Shown here: positions 21,082 to 30,154 of the stretch, piece after piece
Numbering within the stretch: the stretch's first letter is position 1
How the letters are laid out: every line of letters starts with the position of its first letter
Assembly (NCBI GenBank): GCA_018830565.1
Contig: JAHJRX010000071.1
Coordinates: 1 to 40,533, forward strand
Origin: a bacterium
GTDB lineage: Bacteria > UBA9089 > JAHJRX01
Reading direction: 5' to 3'
DNA length: 40,533 bases
Notes under the pieces: generated by a model
The model's database searches: none
Told to the model about the DNA's origin: nothing
The model's input: the letters and a program-made list of their open reading frames with translations, nothing else
Program-made: the position numbers and the translations under genes

Positions 21082-21691
21082 TCTTAAACTTACCTCGTCT
21101 TTTTTTAATGCTTCTTTAGATAAAGAGATATTTATTTCTACGGTAAGCTGGCTTTTTTTTTCTGGATTTTTAGTCATCATCTCTCTGGCTTTGTTTTTCT
21201 TTGTAGGAAAGAGCTTTTTAAAGAATCTTAAAAATAAGGAGCGTAAATTTCGCCGAAGTTCATGGCAAGGATTATTAGCTTTAATGGTGGTATTTCTCTT
21301 AGGAACTACAGGTTCCATAAGAAACATAAGAGCATATTTTAACGCTCCTTGTGGCTATAGCATTAATGATACCGCCATAATTATTCATAAACATTATGGA
21401 AATATTACTATTCCAGTGAAAGAGATAAATAAAGCTTGGTTAGATGCAGCTAAGTTTTATAAAATAGACCGGTGTTACCGGTATTGCTGGATAGAAAAAG
21501 GATGGGTCTCTTATGAGATGTTTGGAACTTTTGGCAGTTTTTATACCTCTAAATTTGGATGGTTGGATTACTATGTAACTAATATGAATAACCTGGTTGT
21601 ATTAGAAGGCAAGAAAAAAGTAGTAATTTCTCCAGATCATCCAAGGGAATTTATTGCTTTACTGATGTCAAAGCTATATAGTAGTTATTAA
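21071..21691 (+). CDS. Membrane protein with bacterial PH-like domain
   Basis: The 206-residue protein has two membrane segments (about residues 23-45 and 67-83, 'LLALMVVFLLGTTG') and then a beta-rich region, 'GYSINDTAIIIHKHYGNITIPVKEI', 'FGTFGSFYTSKFGWLDYYVTN', 'LVVLEGKKKVVISPDHPREFIALL', as in bPH_5-type proteins. The role is unknown. The last residues 'LYSSY' and the stop come from the left inverted repeat of a MITE-like element, so the natural C-terminus may be altered. It lies between rlmN and convergent aroK. Confidence 0.7.
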   Translation: MNTSLKLTSSFFNASLDKEIFISTVSWLFFSGFLVIISLALFFFVGKSFLKNLKNKERKFRRSSWQGLLALMVVFLLGTTGSIRNIRAYFNAPCGYSINDTAIIIHKHYGNITIPVKEINKAWLDAAKFYKIDRCYRYCWIEKGWVSYEMFGTFGSFYTSKFGWLDYYVTNMNNLVVLEGKKKVVISPDHPREFIALLMSKLYSSY

Positions 21692-21793
21692 CGAAAATCG
21701 GATATAAAGCAAATTAATTTGAGTGCCAACGAGTTTATCTTTTGTTGCTCGGCATTATTTTTTATGTCCGGTTTTCGTTAATAACTACTATAT
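21676..21793. mobile_element. MITE-like element with terminal inverted repeats (copy A)
   Basis: Bases 21676-21707 and 21762-21793 are reverse complements over 32 positions with two mismatches, and the element is 118 bp long. The centre contains GCAAATTAATTTGAG and GAGTTTATCTTTTGTTGCTCGG. A diverged relative lies at 34424-34540. It encodes nothing, but its ends supply the stop codons of the PH gene and of aroK. Once folded, it may act as a two-way terminator. Confidence 0.85.
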
Positions 21794-22289
21794 TGATATA
21801 ATTTATAATTTCCTCTACCACTTCTTCTTTTGACTTATCGGAAGTATCAATGCAATATCCGGCTTTTTCATAAGACGGCTTTCTATGGACTAAGATCTCT
21901 TTTATTTTTTTGGGAAGATCAATAGTCTTCAATAAAGGGCGGCTCTTATCGTCCTTTACTCTTTCATAAATTACTTCTTCTGAAGCCATTAAAGAAATAA
22001 GAATGCCATTTTCTCTTAATAATTTAACATTTTCTTCATCTAAGACCACTCCTCCACCTGTAGAGATAACACAAGAATCCCTTTTAGATATTCTCTTTAC
22101 TAATTCTTTCTCTAATCTTCTAAAATATGCTTCTCCGTATTTCTTAAAGAGATCATTAATGGTCTTATGATGCTCTTCTTCAAGAATTTCATCCATCTCT
22201 ATAAAGAACATACCTAATCTCTCCGCTAACATCCTTCCAATACTCGATTTTCCACTTCCCATAAAACCAAAAAGCACAATGTTCTTCAT
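21762..22289 (-). CDS. aroK: Shikimate kinase
   Basis: The 175-residue P-loop kinase phosphorylates shikimate. Walker A 'GFMGSGKSS' (8-16), 'EMDEILEE' with the Asp for shikimate, 'ISTGGGVV', and lid 'DDKSRPLL' are all present. The final residues 'VVINENRT' and the stop derive from the right arm of the MITE at 21676-21793. Apart from that the length is normal. It is divergent from hisH and convergent with the PH gene. Confidence 0.95.
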   Translation of the reverse strand: MKNIVLFGFMGSGKSSIGRMLAERLGMFFIEMDEILEEEHHKTINDLFKKYGEAYFRRLEKELVKRISKRDSCVISTGGGVVLDEENVKLLRENGILISLMASEEVIYERVKDDKSRPLLKTIDLPKKIKEILVHRKPSYEKAGYCIDTSDKSKEEVVEEIINYINIVVINENRT

Positions 22290-22638
22290 AGCTTGTTTAA
22301 AAATTACCTTATCTTAATCTCTGCTTGTTGTTTTTCCCGCTTATTGCGAAATTTATCAGGTAGCTTCAAGACTACGATTATTCCACAATATTACACCTCA
22401 AAATACATCGCTGTCAAATCATTAATGATTCCCTAAAAATTTAAAAACTAATTTGAATGGAGTCAACTAAAACCAACTCTTTCGCCAGTGAATAGCCTAT
22501 TACCCATACAAAAAAATAGTTTCTGCTTTACAAAAAAAGAAAATGGGAGTATAAGTTCTTAAGGGTAGTTACCTATAAACAATAATAAACAATATTTGTT
22601 TTTATTTTTATAAACAAAATATATGGTAAGTTAATAAA
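22290..22638. other. Divergent intergenic region aroK/hisH
   Basis: About 350 AT-rich bases with no ORF. Close to hisH lies a TTGTTT ... TATATG pair about 18 bases apart that could be a weak promoter, beside AAACAATATTTGTTT, a small palindrome (22586-22600 region). No his leader peptide, T-box or attenuator could be made out. Confidence 0.4.
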
Positions 22639-23256
22639 GTGATTGTAGTTATTGATTACAAAATGGGTAATCTTCATAGTGTCCAAAAAGCCTTAGAATA
22701 TGTGGGTTTTAAAGTAAAAATAACTAATAATTACCGAGAGATTATTTATGCCCAAGGAGTGGTCTTGCCAGGGGTAGGGGCTTTTAAGGATGCGATAAAA
22801 AATATTAAAGAATTAAATATTGATCAAGCTATCTATAAAGTTATAAAAGAAGGAAAACCGTTTTTAGGTATCTGCTTAGGGTTGCAACTTTTATTTTCTA
22901 AAAGCTACGAAGATGGAGAGCACCAAGGTTTAGGTGTTTTAAGTGGAGAGGTAGTCAAATTTCCCGGTAGCGTCTTAGTTCCTCATATTGGGTGGAATAC
23001 TCTGGAGATAAATCTTAATTTAGATCAGACTTCTTCTTTGTTTTTAAATATTCCAAATTGTTCTTTCTTTTATTTTGTCCATTCTTACTTTATTAAGCCT
23101 AAAGAGGAGAAGATTATAGCTACCATGACTGAATATGGACTAAAGTTTGCTTCTTCTATTGTTAAAGATAACATTGTTGCTACTCAGTTTCATCCAGAGA
23201 AGAGTCAGGAGTTAGGATTAAGGTTTTTAGATAATTTTAAGAAGGAGTTTTTTTAG
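22639..23256 (+). CDS. hisH: Imidazole glycerol phosphate synthase, glutaminase subunit HisH
   Basis: The 205-residue class-I amidotransferase supplies ammonia to HisF. It has the nucleophile in 'GICLGLQLLF', and the His/Glu of the triad in 'TQFHPEKSQ'; 'DYKMGNLHSV' and 'LPGVGAF' are family marks. The start is GTG 22639, fixed by the conserved N-terminus; the ribosome site is weak. hisA follows after five bases. Confidence 0.97.
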   Translation: MIVVIDYKMGNLHSVQKALEYVGFKVKITNNYREIIYAQGVVLPGVGAFKDAIKNIKELNIDQAIYKVIKEGKPFLGICLGLQLLFSKSYEDGEHQGLGVLSGEVVKFPGSVLVPHIGWNTLEINLNLDQTSSLFLNIPNCSFFYFVHSYFIKPKEEKIIATMTEYGLKFASSIVKDNIVATQFHPEKSQELGLRFLDNFKKEFF

Positions 23257-23261
23257 AGAAG

Positions 23262-23987
23262 ATGTTAATTATTCCAGCTATTGATATTAAGGATGGAAGA
23301 GTAGTTCGGTTAACTCAAGGAAGGTTTGACCAAGAAACAGTATACTTTGAAAAGCCTTACCAAGTAGCCAAAAGGTGGAGAGCAGAAGGAGCTTCTTTTC
23401 TCCATGTTGTTGACTTAGATGGAGCTAAGGGGGGGTCTCTGAAAAATAAAGAGAGTATAAAAAAAATTATTGAGGCGGTAGATATACCTATTCAAGTAGG
23501 GGGAGGAATAAGAACCTTAGAAATCGTGGAAGAATTAATCTTAATGGGTGTAAGCAAAGTTATTTTAGGAACCACAGCGGTAAATGATCAACTTTTGGTA
23601 AAAAAAGGGGTAGAAAAATTTAGAGAACAAATTGTTATAGGCATAGATGCAGTTAATGGTTATGTGGCTATAAAAGGTTGGCAAGAAAAAACAAAGATAA
23701 ACGCCGTGGACTTAGCTTTAAAGATTAAAGAGATGGGTATTAGTGAAATAATTTATACCGATATCTTAAGAGATGGGACTCTTAACGGTCCTAATAGGGA
23801 AGAATTAATTAACATTGCTCAAAAGACAAAACTAAAAGTAGTTGCTTCTGGGGGTATTTCTAGCCTAGAAGATATCAAGAAGATTAAAGATATTGAATAT
23901 TTGGGGATAAAAGGAATTATTATTGGAAAAGCTCTTTATGCTAAAAAGATAGATCTAAAAGAAGCTATCAAGGTAGCTGAGGAGTAG
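23262..23987 (+). CDS. hisA: ProFAR isomerase HisA
   Basis: The 241-residue TIM barrel isomerises ProFAR to PRFAR, the HisF/HisH substrate. Catalytic Asp is in 'PAIDIKDGRVVRL' and the second acid in 'YTDILRDGT'; phosphate-binding 'GGGIRT' and 'ASGGISS' are present. It is separated from hisF by the sensory GGDEF-like gene, an unusual interruption of the H-A-F-IE order. Confidence 0.96.
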   Translation: MLIIPAIDIKDGRVVRLTQGRFDQETVYFEKPYQVAKRWRAEGASFLHVVDLDGAKGGSLKNKESIKKIIEAVDIPIQVGGGIRTLEIVEELILMGVSKVILGTTAVNDQLLVKKGVEKFREQIVIGIDAVNGYVAIKGWQEKTKINAVDLALKIKEMGISEIIYTDILRDGTLNGPNREELINIAQKTKLKVVASGGISSLEDIKKIKDIEYLGIKGIIIGKALYAKKIDLKEAIKVAEE

Positions 23988-24149
23988 TTATTTATCCTCA
24001 AGCAAAACAGGTTTGCAAAAAATATTACTTGAAATCCCAAATTACCCGAGCGATTTACTGGGCAAAACTGTTTAAAATGAGAATATTTAACAATATTTTT
24101 CACAAACCAACTTTGGATAGTCTAATTAAGGCTTAATGAGGAGAAAGAT

Positions 24150-26831
24150 ATGGATATTGAAAATATCAGGGAAATTTTAAATGAATTTACCAATGGTCAG
24201 GAATGGAGTCGGATCCGAGAAACACAATTAAGAAGTATGGGCGCTACCTCTTATTGGATTATCGATAATGAAGGTAGCTTTGTATTTAAAGAGACCCAAG
24301 ATAAAGAAGGATGTCAAAATGTCAAGTCTACTTCTTTAGATTATGAAAATTGCCAGGCTGCTTTTCTTTACTTATTTTATGAAACGAAGAAGAGAAAGAG
24401 ATCTATCATTAACAAATGCCATCTTAAATATATTACTTTTAGTGTTCCTTTGATGGCCGAAAATGAGGTAGTGGGAATAGTGGGGGGGTGTCAAATTGAG
24501 AGTCCTGCTTTTATGGGAAAGAAAGAAAGACTTATTTCTTCTTCTGTGATTAGAGCTCCTCAAGTGAAAATGGTCGAATTGTTAGAAAAAGGGGTTGAGC
24601 TTTTAGCTATTCATTGCCAATCTGCTTTAGATTTAATTATTAAAGATCGAAAGCTTTTAGAAAAAGAAAGAGAGATTAAGGATATCTCCCTTTTTTATGA
24701 GATCATGGAAGGAGAAAGGGATAAGATCTTAAGTTTAGACCCAAATAGCTTGTTTCGTTATTTCTTAAGTATTATTTCTAGGATTATTAAAGGGCAAGTT
24801 TATGTCTTGATGTTATATAATCAAGCCGAAAATGAACTAGAAATCAAGATGAGTCTTGAAGAAGATGGTTCCTTAGTTTCTTCTTCAAGAGTAAGTATAG
24901 ATAAGGATATTGCTGAATATGTTATCAAGACTAAGGAACCTATGTTAGTAAAGAATATTGGCCAAGATGAAAGATTGGCCAATCAAAGGACGATTAATCA
25001 GTATTACACTAAGTCTTTTTTAATAACTCCATTAATGCTTCAGAGAAAGCTGATCGGAGTGATTTCTATAAATAGCGAGCTAACTCATCATATATTTAAT
25101 GAAAGTGAACTTAGAGTTCTTCAATTAATTTGTGGTTATATCACAGTGGCGATAGAGTCATCCCTTTTATCCTACCAAGAAATGAAGACTAAATTTAATT
25201 TAGAAAAAGAAGCTAGTCAGTTAAAAGAAGGGGCGCATAAAATAAAGACTCAAACAGATGCTCTTCGACAACAAATTGTTACTTTAAGTGAGCAAATAGA
25301 AGAGACAGTGAAATTAAAAAAAGAGACGGAGGAGTTAAAAATTCAGGCAGATAAAATAGAAAATCAGACTTTATTTACCAAAAAATTCTTAGAATTACAA
25401 ACCTTAGAAGTAGCTACTCAAGAAGAAGAGACCATAACATTAAAGAGAGAGACGGAAGCCCTCTCTAAGCAGGTGGAAAAATATCTTTCCGAAGAAAAGA
25501 TTACTCCTGATATTACCACTTATACTCAGGATCTAAAAAGACAAACAGAAAAACTTTATCAGCAAGCAGGGAAATTGTTTTCCCAAGTAGAGATGCTAAA
25601 GAATCAATTAAGGGAAGCAGAAGAATTACTTTCTAAGGTAAAAGAGGTAGAAGAGTTAGATAACCAGACTCAGCAATTAAAAGAACAAGCAGATACTTTA
25701 AGGTCTCAAGTTGATAAACTACAAAATAAAGCTGATAATTTAATTGTTCAAGCTAAAGAAGCAGAAGCTATTATTGCTGCTGCTTCGGATATGGAAAAGG
25801 AAAAGGATCTGGCTGATGAATTAAATTTATTAGCGGAGATTAGCTCCCAAATGAATAAATTTAAAAAACCAGAAGAGATCTTAAATTGGGTCTTACTAAA
25901 AATTCAGCCTTTATTTAATTCTAATTTAGGAGCTTTTCTTTATGCTAAAGGAAGAATCTTATCCATTAATATCCTTTATCAAAGCGAAACATCTGAAAAG
26001 CTTCTTGAAGAAATGAAGAGTAAACTTTTAACAACTTGGTCCGAGATTAAAAGTGAAAGCATGGCCAATAAAAGAGTTATTTGTAATTTATCTAAAGAGT
26101 CTTCCTGGGGAACTTCTTTAGAAGATCAAGAACAGATTGAGTCGTTCTTAATAACTCCCTTTAATATTAAGGATAAAGAAGTAGGTCTTTTAGTCTTAGC
26201 TAGCTCAAAAAAGGACTTTTTTGGTTTGGAAAAGAAAAGATTTTTCTCTTGTTTGAGCAACTATTTATCTTTAGCGGTGGAGAATAATGTTTTAAAAGAG
26301 AAGACCTTGTCCGAAATAGATGAGTTGACTAAAGTTTATGATTATCGCTATCTAAAGCATGCCTTGGATAGCGAGGTAAAGAGGGCTGAATTTTTTAATC
26401 ATAACTTATCTATGATTTTAGTTGATGTAGATCATTTAGCTAAGATAAATAATCATTATGGATATCTGATGGGAAACAAGGTCTTAATTAATATAGCTAA
26501 GACCTTAAAGAAGAATATAAAGAAAATTGGCTTTGTGGCTCGTTATGGGAGTGATCATTTTGTATTAGTCTTGCCAGAAACAAGGGAAGATGAAGCTTAT
26601 CAAGTGGCTAAAGAGATAAAAAGTGAAGTTTCAGCCACCGTGTATCATAGTAAAGACAGTAAGTTTGGCATTACAGTGAACATAGGATTAGTAAGTTACT
26701 CTAGTCTTATAAAAGATAAAACAGTCCCTGGCTTATTTAAGGCGGTTAATAAAGCCTTGTTAAGAGCTAAACATTCAGGAAAAAATGAAGTAGAGATTTA
26801 TAGAGATAATAATCATAATGGTAAAACTTAA
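24150..26831 (+). CDS. PocR/GAF/coiled-coil/GAF protein with degenerate GGDEF domain
   Basis: The 893-residue cytoplasmic protein has a PocR-like sensor (about 1-155, cysteines in 'EGCQNV', 'YENCQAAF', 'INKCHLKY', 'VGGCQIE'), a GAF domain (about 195-335), a long coiled coil (about 345-545), a second GAF (about 560-715) and a GGDEF fold (about 720-885). The metal Asp in 'ILVDVDHLAKIN' is kept, but the signature reads 'RYGSDHF' instead of RYGGDEF. Loss of the second Gly and the catalytic Glu suggests that it does not make c-di-GMP and may bind ligand or GTP. GAGGAG precedes the ATG. It sits between hisA and hisF. Confidence 0.85.
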   Translation: MDIENIREILNEFTNGQEWSRIRETQLRSMGATSYWIIDNEGSFVFKETQDKEGCQNVKSTSLDYENCQAAFLYLFYETKKRKRSIINKCHLKYITFSVPLMAENEVVGIVGGCQIESPAFMGKKERLISSSVIRAPQVKMVELLEKGVELLAIHCQSALDLIIKDRKLLEKEREIKDISLFYEIMEGERDKILSLDPNSLFRYFLSIISRIIKGQVYVLMLYNQAENELEIKMSLEEDGSLVSSSRVSIDKDIAEYVIKTKEPMLVKNIGQDERLANQRTINQYYTKSFLITPLMLQRKLIGVISINSELTHHIFNESELRVLQLICGYITVAIESSLLSYQEMKTKFNLEKEASQLKEGAHKIKTQTDALRQQIVTLSEQIEETVKLKKETEELKIQADKIENQTLFTKKFLELQTLEVATQEEETITLKRETEALSKQVEKYLSEEKITPDITTYTQDLKRQTEKLYQQAGKLFSQVEMLKNQLREAEELLSKVKEVEELDNQTQQLKEQADTLRSQVDKLQNKADNLIVQAKEAEAIIAAASDMEKEKDLADELNLLAEISSQMNKFKKPEEILNWVLLKIQPLFNSNLGAFLYAKGRILSINILYQSETSEKLLEEMKSKLLTTWSEIKSESMANKRVICNLSKESSWGTSLEDQEQIESFLITPFNIKDKEVGLLVLASSKKDFFGLEKKRFFSCLSNYLSLAVENNVLKEKTLSEIDELTKVYDYRYLKHALDSEVKRAEFFNHNLSMILVDVDHLAKINNHYGYLMGNKVLINIAKTLKKNIKKIGFVARYGSDHFVLVLPETREDEAYQVAKEIKSEVSATVYHSKDSKFGITVNIGLVSYSSLIKDKTVPGLFKAVNKALLRAKHSGKNEVEIYRDNNHNGKT

Positions 26832-27001
26832 GTAACTATTCAGGTAGCAAGAATACAGAATTCAGGAGTCAGAATGAAAGAACCTGTGTGATTTATGCGA
26901 TTATTTTTTGTTTGGATTCACTGATTACGAACAGTTGCGTTGCCTGATTTAATTCTGTATTCTGTATTCTGACTTCTAAATTCTACTGCCTGAATAGTTA
27001 C
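26832..27001. repeat. Inverted-repeat element between GGDEF-like gene and hisF
   Basis: GTAACTATTCAGG (26832-26844) is the exact complement of CCTGAATAGTTAC (26989-27001). Inside, the arms carry related runs such as GAATACAGAATTCAGGAGTCAGAAT and ATTCTGTATTCTGACTTC in opposite directions. It is about 170 bp long with no ORF. It looks like a small non-autonomous element distinct from the MITE at 21676. Confidence 0.65.
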
Positions 27002-27052
27002 AAACTTAAAATAATTGCTTGGTAGCTGATAGCTTACCACTTAGGAAGGATA

Positions 27053-27847
27053 ATGTTAGCTAAAAGAATTATTCCTTGTTTAGATGTAGATAAGGGAAGA
27101 GTAGTAAAAGGAGTTAATTTTGTAAATATTCGAGATGCGGGGGATCCAGTAGAAGCAGCTCTTTTATATAATCAAGAAGGGGCTGATGAATTAGTTTTTT
27201 TAGATATAACTGCTTCCAGCGACCAAAGAGAGATTATGATAGAGGTAGTGAAGAGGACAGCAGAAGTAGCTTTTATGCCTTTAACGGTAGGGGGAGGAAC
27301 AAGAAGCTTATTTGACATTGAGAGATTGCTTAAGGCTGGAGCGGACAGAGTTTCTATAAATACGGCGGCGGTAAAAAGAGCAACCTTAGTCAAAGAAGCT
27401 GCTCTTAGTTTTGGAAGCCAGTGTATAGTAGTAGCTATCGATGCCAAGAAGACTTTAAAAGCTGAGAAGACATTAAAAAGGAAAGATCTTCCTATGTTAA
27501 CTTGGGAAGTTTATATCCATGGAGGGAGAACACCTACCAATATTGAGGTTATTTCTTGGGCTAAGAAGATGGAAGATTATGGATGCGGCGAGATCTTGTT
27601 AACTAGTATGGATAGAGACGGGACTAAAGAAGGATATGACCTTGAGCTTACTAAGGCTATTGCAGAAAGCTTGCATATTCCAGTGATTGCTTCAGGGGGA
27701 GCAGGTAAGTTAGAAGATTTTTATGAAGTCTTGACTATTGGCAAAGCAAACTCAGCTTTAGCGGCTTCTCTTTTTCATTATAGAGAATTAACTGTTAAAC
27801 AAGTAAAAGAATATTTAAATCAAAAAGAGGTAGTGGTGAGACTATGA
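27053..27847 (+). CDS. hisF: Imidazole glycerol phosphate synthase, cyclase subunit HisF
   Basis: The 264-residue TIM barrel makes IGP and AICAR from PRFAR and ammonia. Catalytic Asp residues are in '[14 protein letters not shown]' and '[13 protein letters not shown]'; 'TVGGGTRS' and 'ASGGAGK' bind phosphate. TTAGGAAGGATA precedes the ATG. The stop overlaps hisIE by four bases (ATGA). Confidence 0.97.
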   Translation: MLAKRIIPCLDVDKGRVVKGVNFVNIRDAGDPVEAALLYNQEGADELVFLDITASSDQREIMIEVVKRTAEVAFMPLTVGGGTRSLFDIERLLKAGADRVSINTAAVKRATLVKEAALSFGSQCIVVAIDAKKTLKAEKTLKRKDLPMLTWEVYIHGGRTPTNIEVISWAKKMEDYGCGEILLTSMDRDGTKEGYDLELTKAIAESLHIPVIASGGAGKLEDFYEVLTIGKANSALAASLFHYRELTVKQVKEYLNQKEVVVRL

Positions 27848-28581
27848 AAGAAAAGATAGAGGAAAATATAGAGAATTTAAAATACAATGAGCAAGGATTA
27901 ATCCCAGTCATTATTCAAGATTATCTGAGCAAGGAAGTCTTAATGTTAGCTTATATGAATAAAGAATCTCTTCAGAAAACCGTGGAGAGTAAAAAGACTT
28001 GTTTTTTTAGCCGTTCTCGGGGAAAATTTTGGACAAAAGGCGAAACTTCTGGTCACTATCAAGAAATAAAAGATATTACCTATGACTGCGATAAAGATAC
28101 TTTGCTTATTAAAGTTAAACAAGATGGAGTGGCTTGTCATACTGGTGAGTATTCTTGTTTTTATACTTCTCTGGAAGGAGAATATACCAAGAAAGAACCC
28201 TTAGCAGAAAGTATTATTGATGAAGTTTACAGGGAAGAAAAAGAAGAATGTAGAGGCCAGAAGAGAGATAGTAAGTCTTTAGAAGAAAGTATTTTAGAAG
28301 AAAGTATTATTGATGAAGTTTACAGAGTGATAGAAGAGAGGAAGAATAATTTTTCTCCTGGTTCTTATGTCTCTTCTCTAATTAAGAAAGGAGAAGATGA
28401 AGTCTTAAAAAAGATTATTGAAGAAGCAGGAGAAGTAGTGATTGATGGTAAAAAGAAAGATAAAGAGAAGATAATCATGGAAGTAGCTGATTTGTGGTTT
28501 CATCTCTTAGTTTTGTTAAACATTAATCATATTACTCCTTCGGATATTTATTTAGAACTTAAAAGACGAAGAAAGAAATAA
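27844..28581 (+). CDS. hisIE: Bifunctional phosphoribosyl-AMP cyclohydrolase / phosphoribosyl-ATP pyrophosphatase
   Basis: The 245-residue fusion has HisI (about 1-112: '[18 protein letters not shown]', zinc ligands in 'YDCDKDT' and '[12 protein letters not shown]') and HisE (about 153-245: '[14 protein letters not shown]', '[13 protein letters not shown]'). The linker is unusually long because the codons around 'ESIIDEVYR' are copied in tandem (28207-28232 and 28300-28325). The HisE half is intact. The stop overlaps the trpE ATG by one base, joining the his and trp genes. Confidence 0.96.
   Translation: MKEKIEENIENLKYNEQGLIPVIIQDYLSKEVLMLAYMNKESLQKTVESKKTCFFSRSRGKFWTKGETSGHYQEIKDITYDCDKDTLLIKVKQDGVACHTGEYSCFYTSLEGEYTKKEPLAESIIDEVYREEKEECRGQKRDSKSLEESILEESIIDEVYRVIEERKNNFSPGSYVSSLIKKGEDEVLKKIIEEAGEVVIDGKKKDKEKIIMEVADLWFHLLVLLNINHITPSDIYLELKRRRKK
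28207..28325 (+). repeat. In-frame 93-base direct duplication in the hisIE linker
   Basis: Bases 28207-28232 and 28300-28325 are identical (26 bases), a period of 93 or 31 codons. A smaller GAAGAAAGTATT repeat lies just before the second copy. It copies the first turn of the HisE helix, so the protein carries a false HisE start before the real one. Confidence 0.85.
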
Positions 28582-30044
28582 TGTACTATCCTAAATTTAG
28601 AGAGTTTAAAAAAAAGGCTTTGGCAGGAAGTATTGTTCCTGTATATAAAGAAATATTAGCTGATATGGAGACACCTGTCTCTGTATTTTGTAAAATAAAT
28701 GATGGAAAGTATTCTTTCTTATTAGAAAGCGTAGAGGGTGGAGAAAGATTAGGTCGGTATTCTTTTATTGGAAGTAATCCTTTAGCTATTTTTCAAGTCA
28801 AGGATAAGGTGGGGACTATTTATCAAGATGGAAAGATTAATAAGCTTGGAGTTCTCAAAGATCCCTTAGCTTATTTAAAAAACTTGCTCCATTTTTATAG
28901 TTTTGTAAAAGATGAAGACTTGCCTGATTTTTCAGGAGGAGCAGTAGGATATATTGGTTATGATTATATTAGATGTCTTGAAGATATTCCCGATAGTAAT
29001 CCTGATGATTTAAATGTTCCTGATTTATTCTTTTTAGTGGTTAATGAAGTAGTGATCTTTGATTATCTAAAACATGTGATCAAAGTAGTCTCTAATGCTC
29101 ACATTAATAATGATCCTCAAGAGTCTTACCAAAAAGCTGTTTTTAAAATTGAAGAGATTATCAAAAAGATTAATCAGCCTCTAAATAAACATTTAGATAT
29201 CCTTTACCATAAAGAAAAAAGGCTTAAGGTAGAATCTAATTGCACCAAAGAAGAATTTATTCATTTGGTCAAACAAGCTAAGAAGTATATTTTGGAAGGC
29301 GATATCTTTCAAGTAGTCTTATCGCAGAGATTATCTTTTGGCACCCAATTAGATCCTCTTAATGTTTACAGGATTTTAAGAAGAATAAATCCATCTCCTT
29401 ATATGTTTTATTTACATCTTGATAAGATGAGTTTAATTGGGTCATCTCCAGAGCTATTAGTTAAATTTTCTAATCAGACCGTAGAAACACGACCTATTGC
29501 TGGCACTGTCCCTCGAGGGACAAATGCTGCTCAAGATAAACTTTTAGAAAAAGAGCTGATAGGGAATCCTAAAGAACGAGCCGAGCATCTCATGTTAATT
29601 GACTTAGGTCGTAACGATCTTGGTAAAGTGTGTAATTATAAAAGTATTGAATTGCCAGAGTTTATGGTGGTAGAAAAGTATTCTCATGTCATGCACCTGG
29701 TTACTTCAGTCAAAGGCCAGATTTGTCCAAAATATGATCAGTTTGATGCCATAAAAGCTTGCTTTCCAGCCGGCACGGTCACTGGAGCTCCTAAAATTAG
29801 AGCAATGGAGATAATTGAAGAGTTAGAAAAGACTAAAAGAGGTCCTTATGCCGGTTGTATTTGTTACTTTAGTTTTTCTAACTATTTTGACTCTTGCATT
29901 ACTATTAGGACCATCTTAATGAAAGATGGTCAGGCTTATATTCAAGCTGGAGCAGGAATAGTAGCTGATTCTAATCCAGAAGCAGAGTACATAGAGACAA
30001 TAAATAAAGCCAAAGCTTTAATAGAAGTTTTTAAGATTAAGTAA
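28581..30044 (+). CDS. trpE: Anthranilate synthase component I
   Basis: The 487-residue enzyme makes anthranilate from chorismate with ammonia from TrpG. The N-terminal 'FLLESVEGGERLGRYSF' holds the LLES element that binds tryptophan for feedback inhibition. The chorismate site is seen in 'IAGTVPRG', 'LIDLGRNDLGKVC', 'PAGTVTGAPKIRAMEII' and 'QAGAGIVADS'. A short direct repeat of its stop region follows (30037-30056, 30079-30098). It is 110 bases upstream of trpG. Confidence 0.97.
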   Translation: MYYPKFREFKKKALAGSIVPVYKEILADMETPVSVFCKINDGKYSFLLESVEGGERLGRYSFIGSNPLAIFQVKDKVGTIYQDGKINKLGVLKDPLAYLKNLLHFYSFVKDEDLPDFSGGAVGYIGYDYIRCLEDIPDSNPDDLNVPDLFFLVVNEVVIFDYLKHVIKVVSNAHINNDPQESYQKAVFKIEEIIKKINQPLNKHLDILYHKEKRLKVESNCTKEEFIHLVKQAKKYILEGDIFQVVLSQRLSFGTQLDPLNVYRILRRINPSPYMFYLHLDKMSLIGSSPELLVKFSNQTVETRPIAGTVPRGTNAAQDKLLEKELIGNPKERAEHLMLIDLGRNDLGKVCNYKSIELPEFMVVEKYSHVMHLVTSVKGQICPKYDQFDAIKACFPAGTVTGAPKIRAMEIIEELEKTKRGPYAGCICYFSFSNYFDSCITIRTILMKDGQAYIQAGAGIVADSNPEAEYIETINKAKALIEVFKIK

Positions 30045-30154
30045 ATTGTTGTCTATGAATTTGAAAAAATTGTGGTGACTAAGTAAATTGTTGCCTAATA
30101 GACACTATTGAGACACCACCTTAAAATCTACCTAAGATTCTTAGAGATGTTGAG

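Noticed and set aside
22290-22638. Histidine attenuator or T-box ahead of hisH
   Set aside because: No run of His codons in a leader ORF and no T-box or terminator/antiterminator pair could be recognised by eye.
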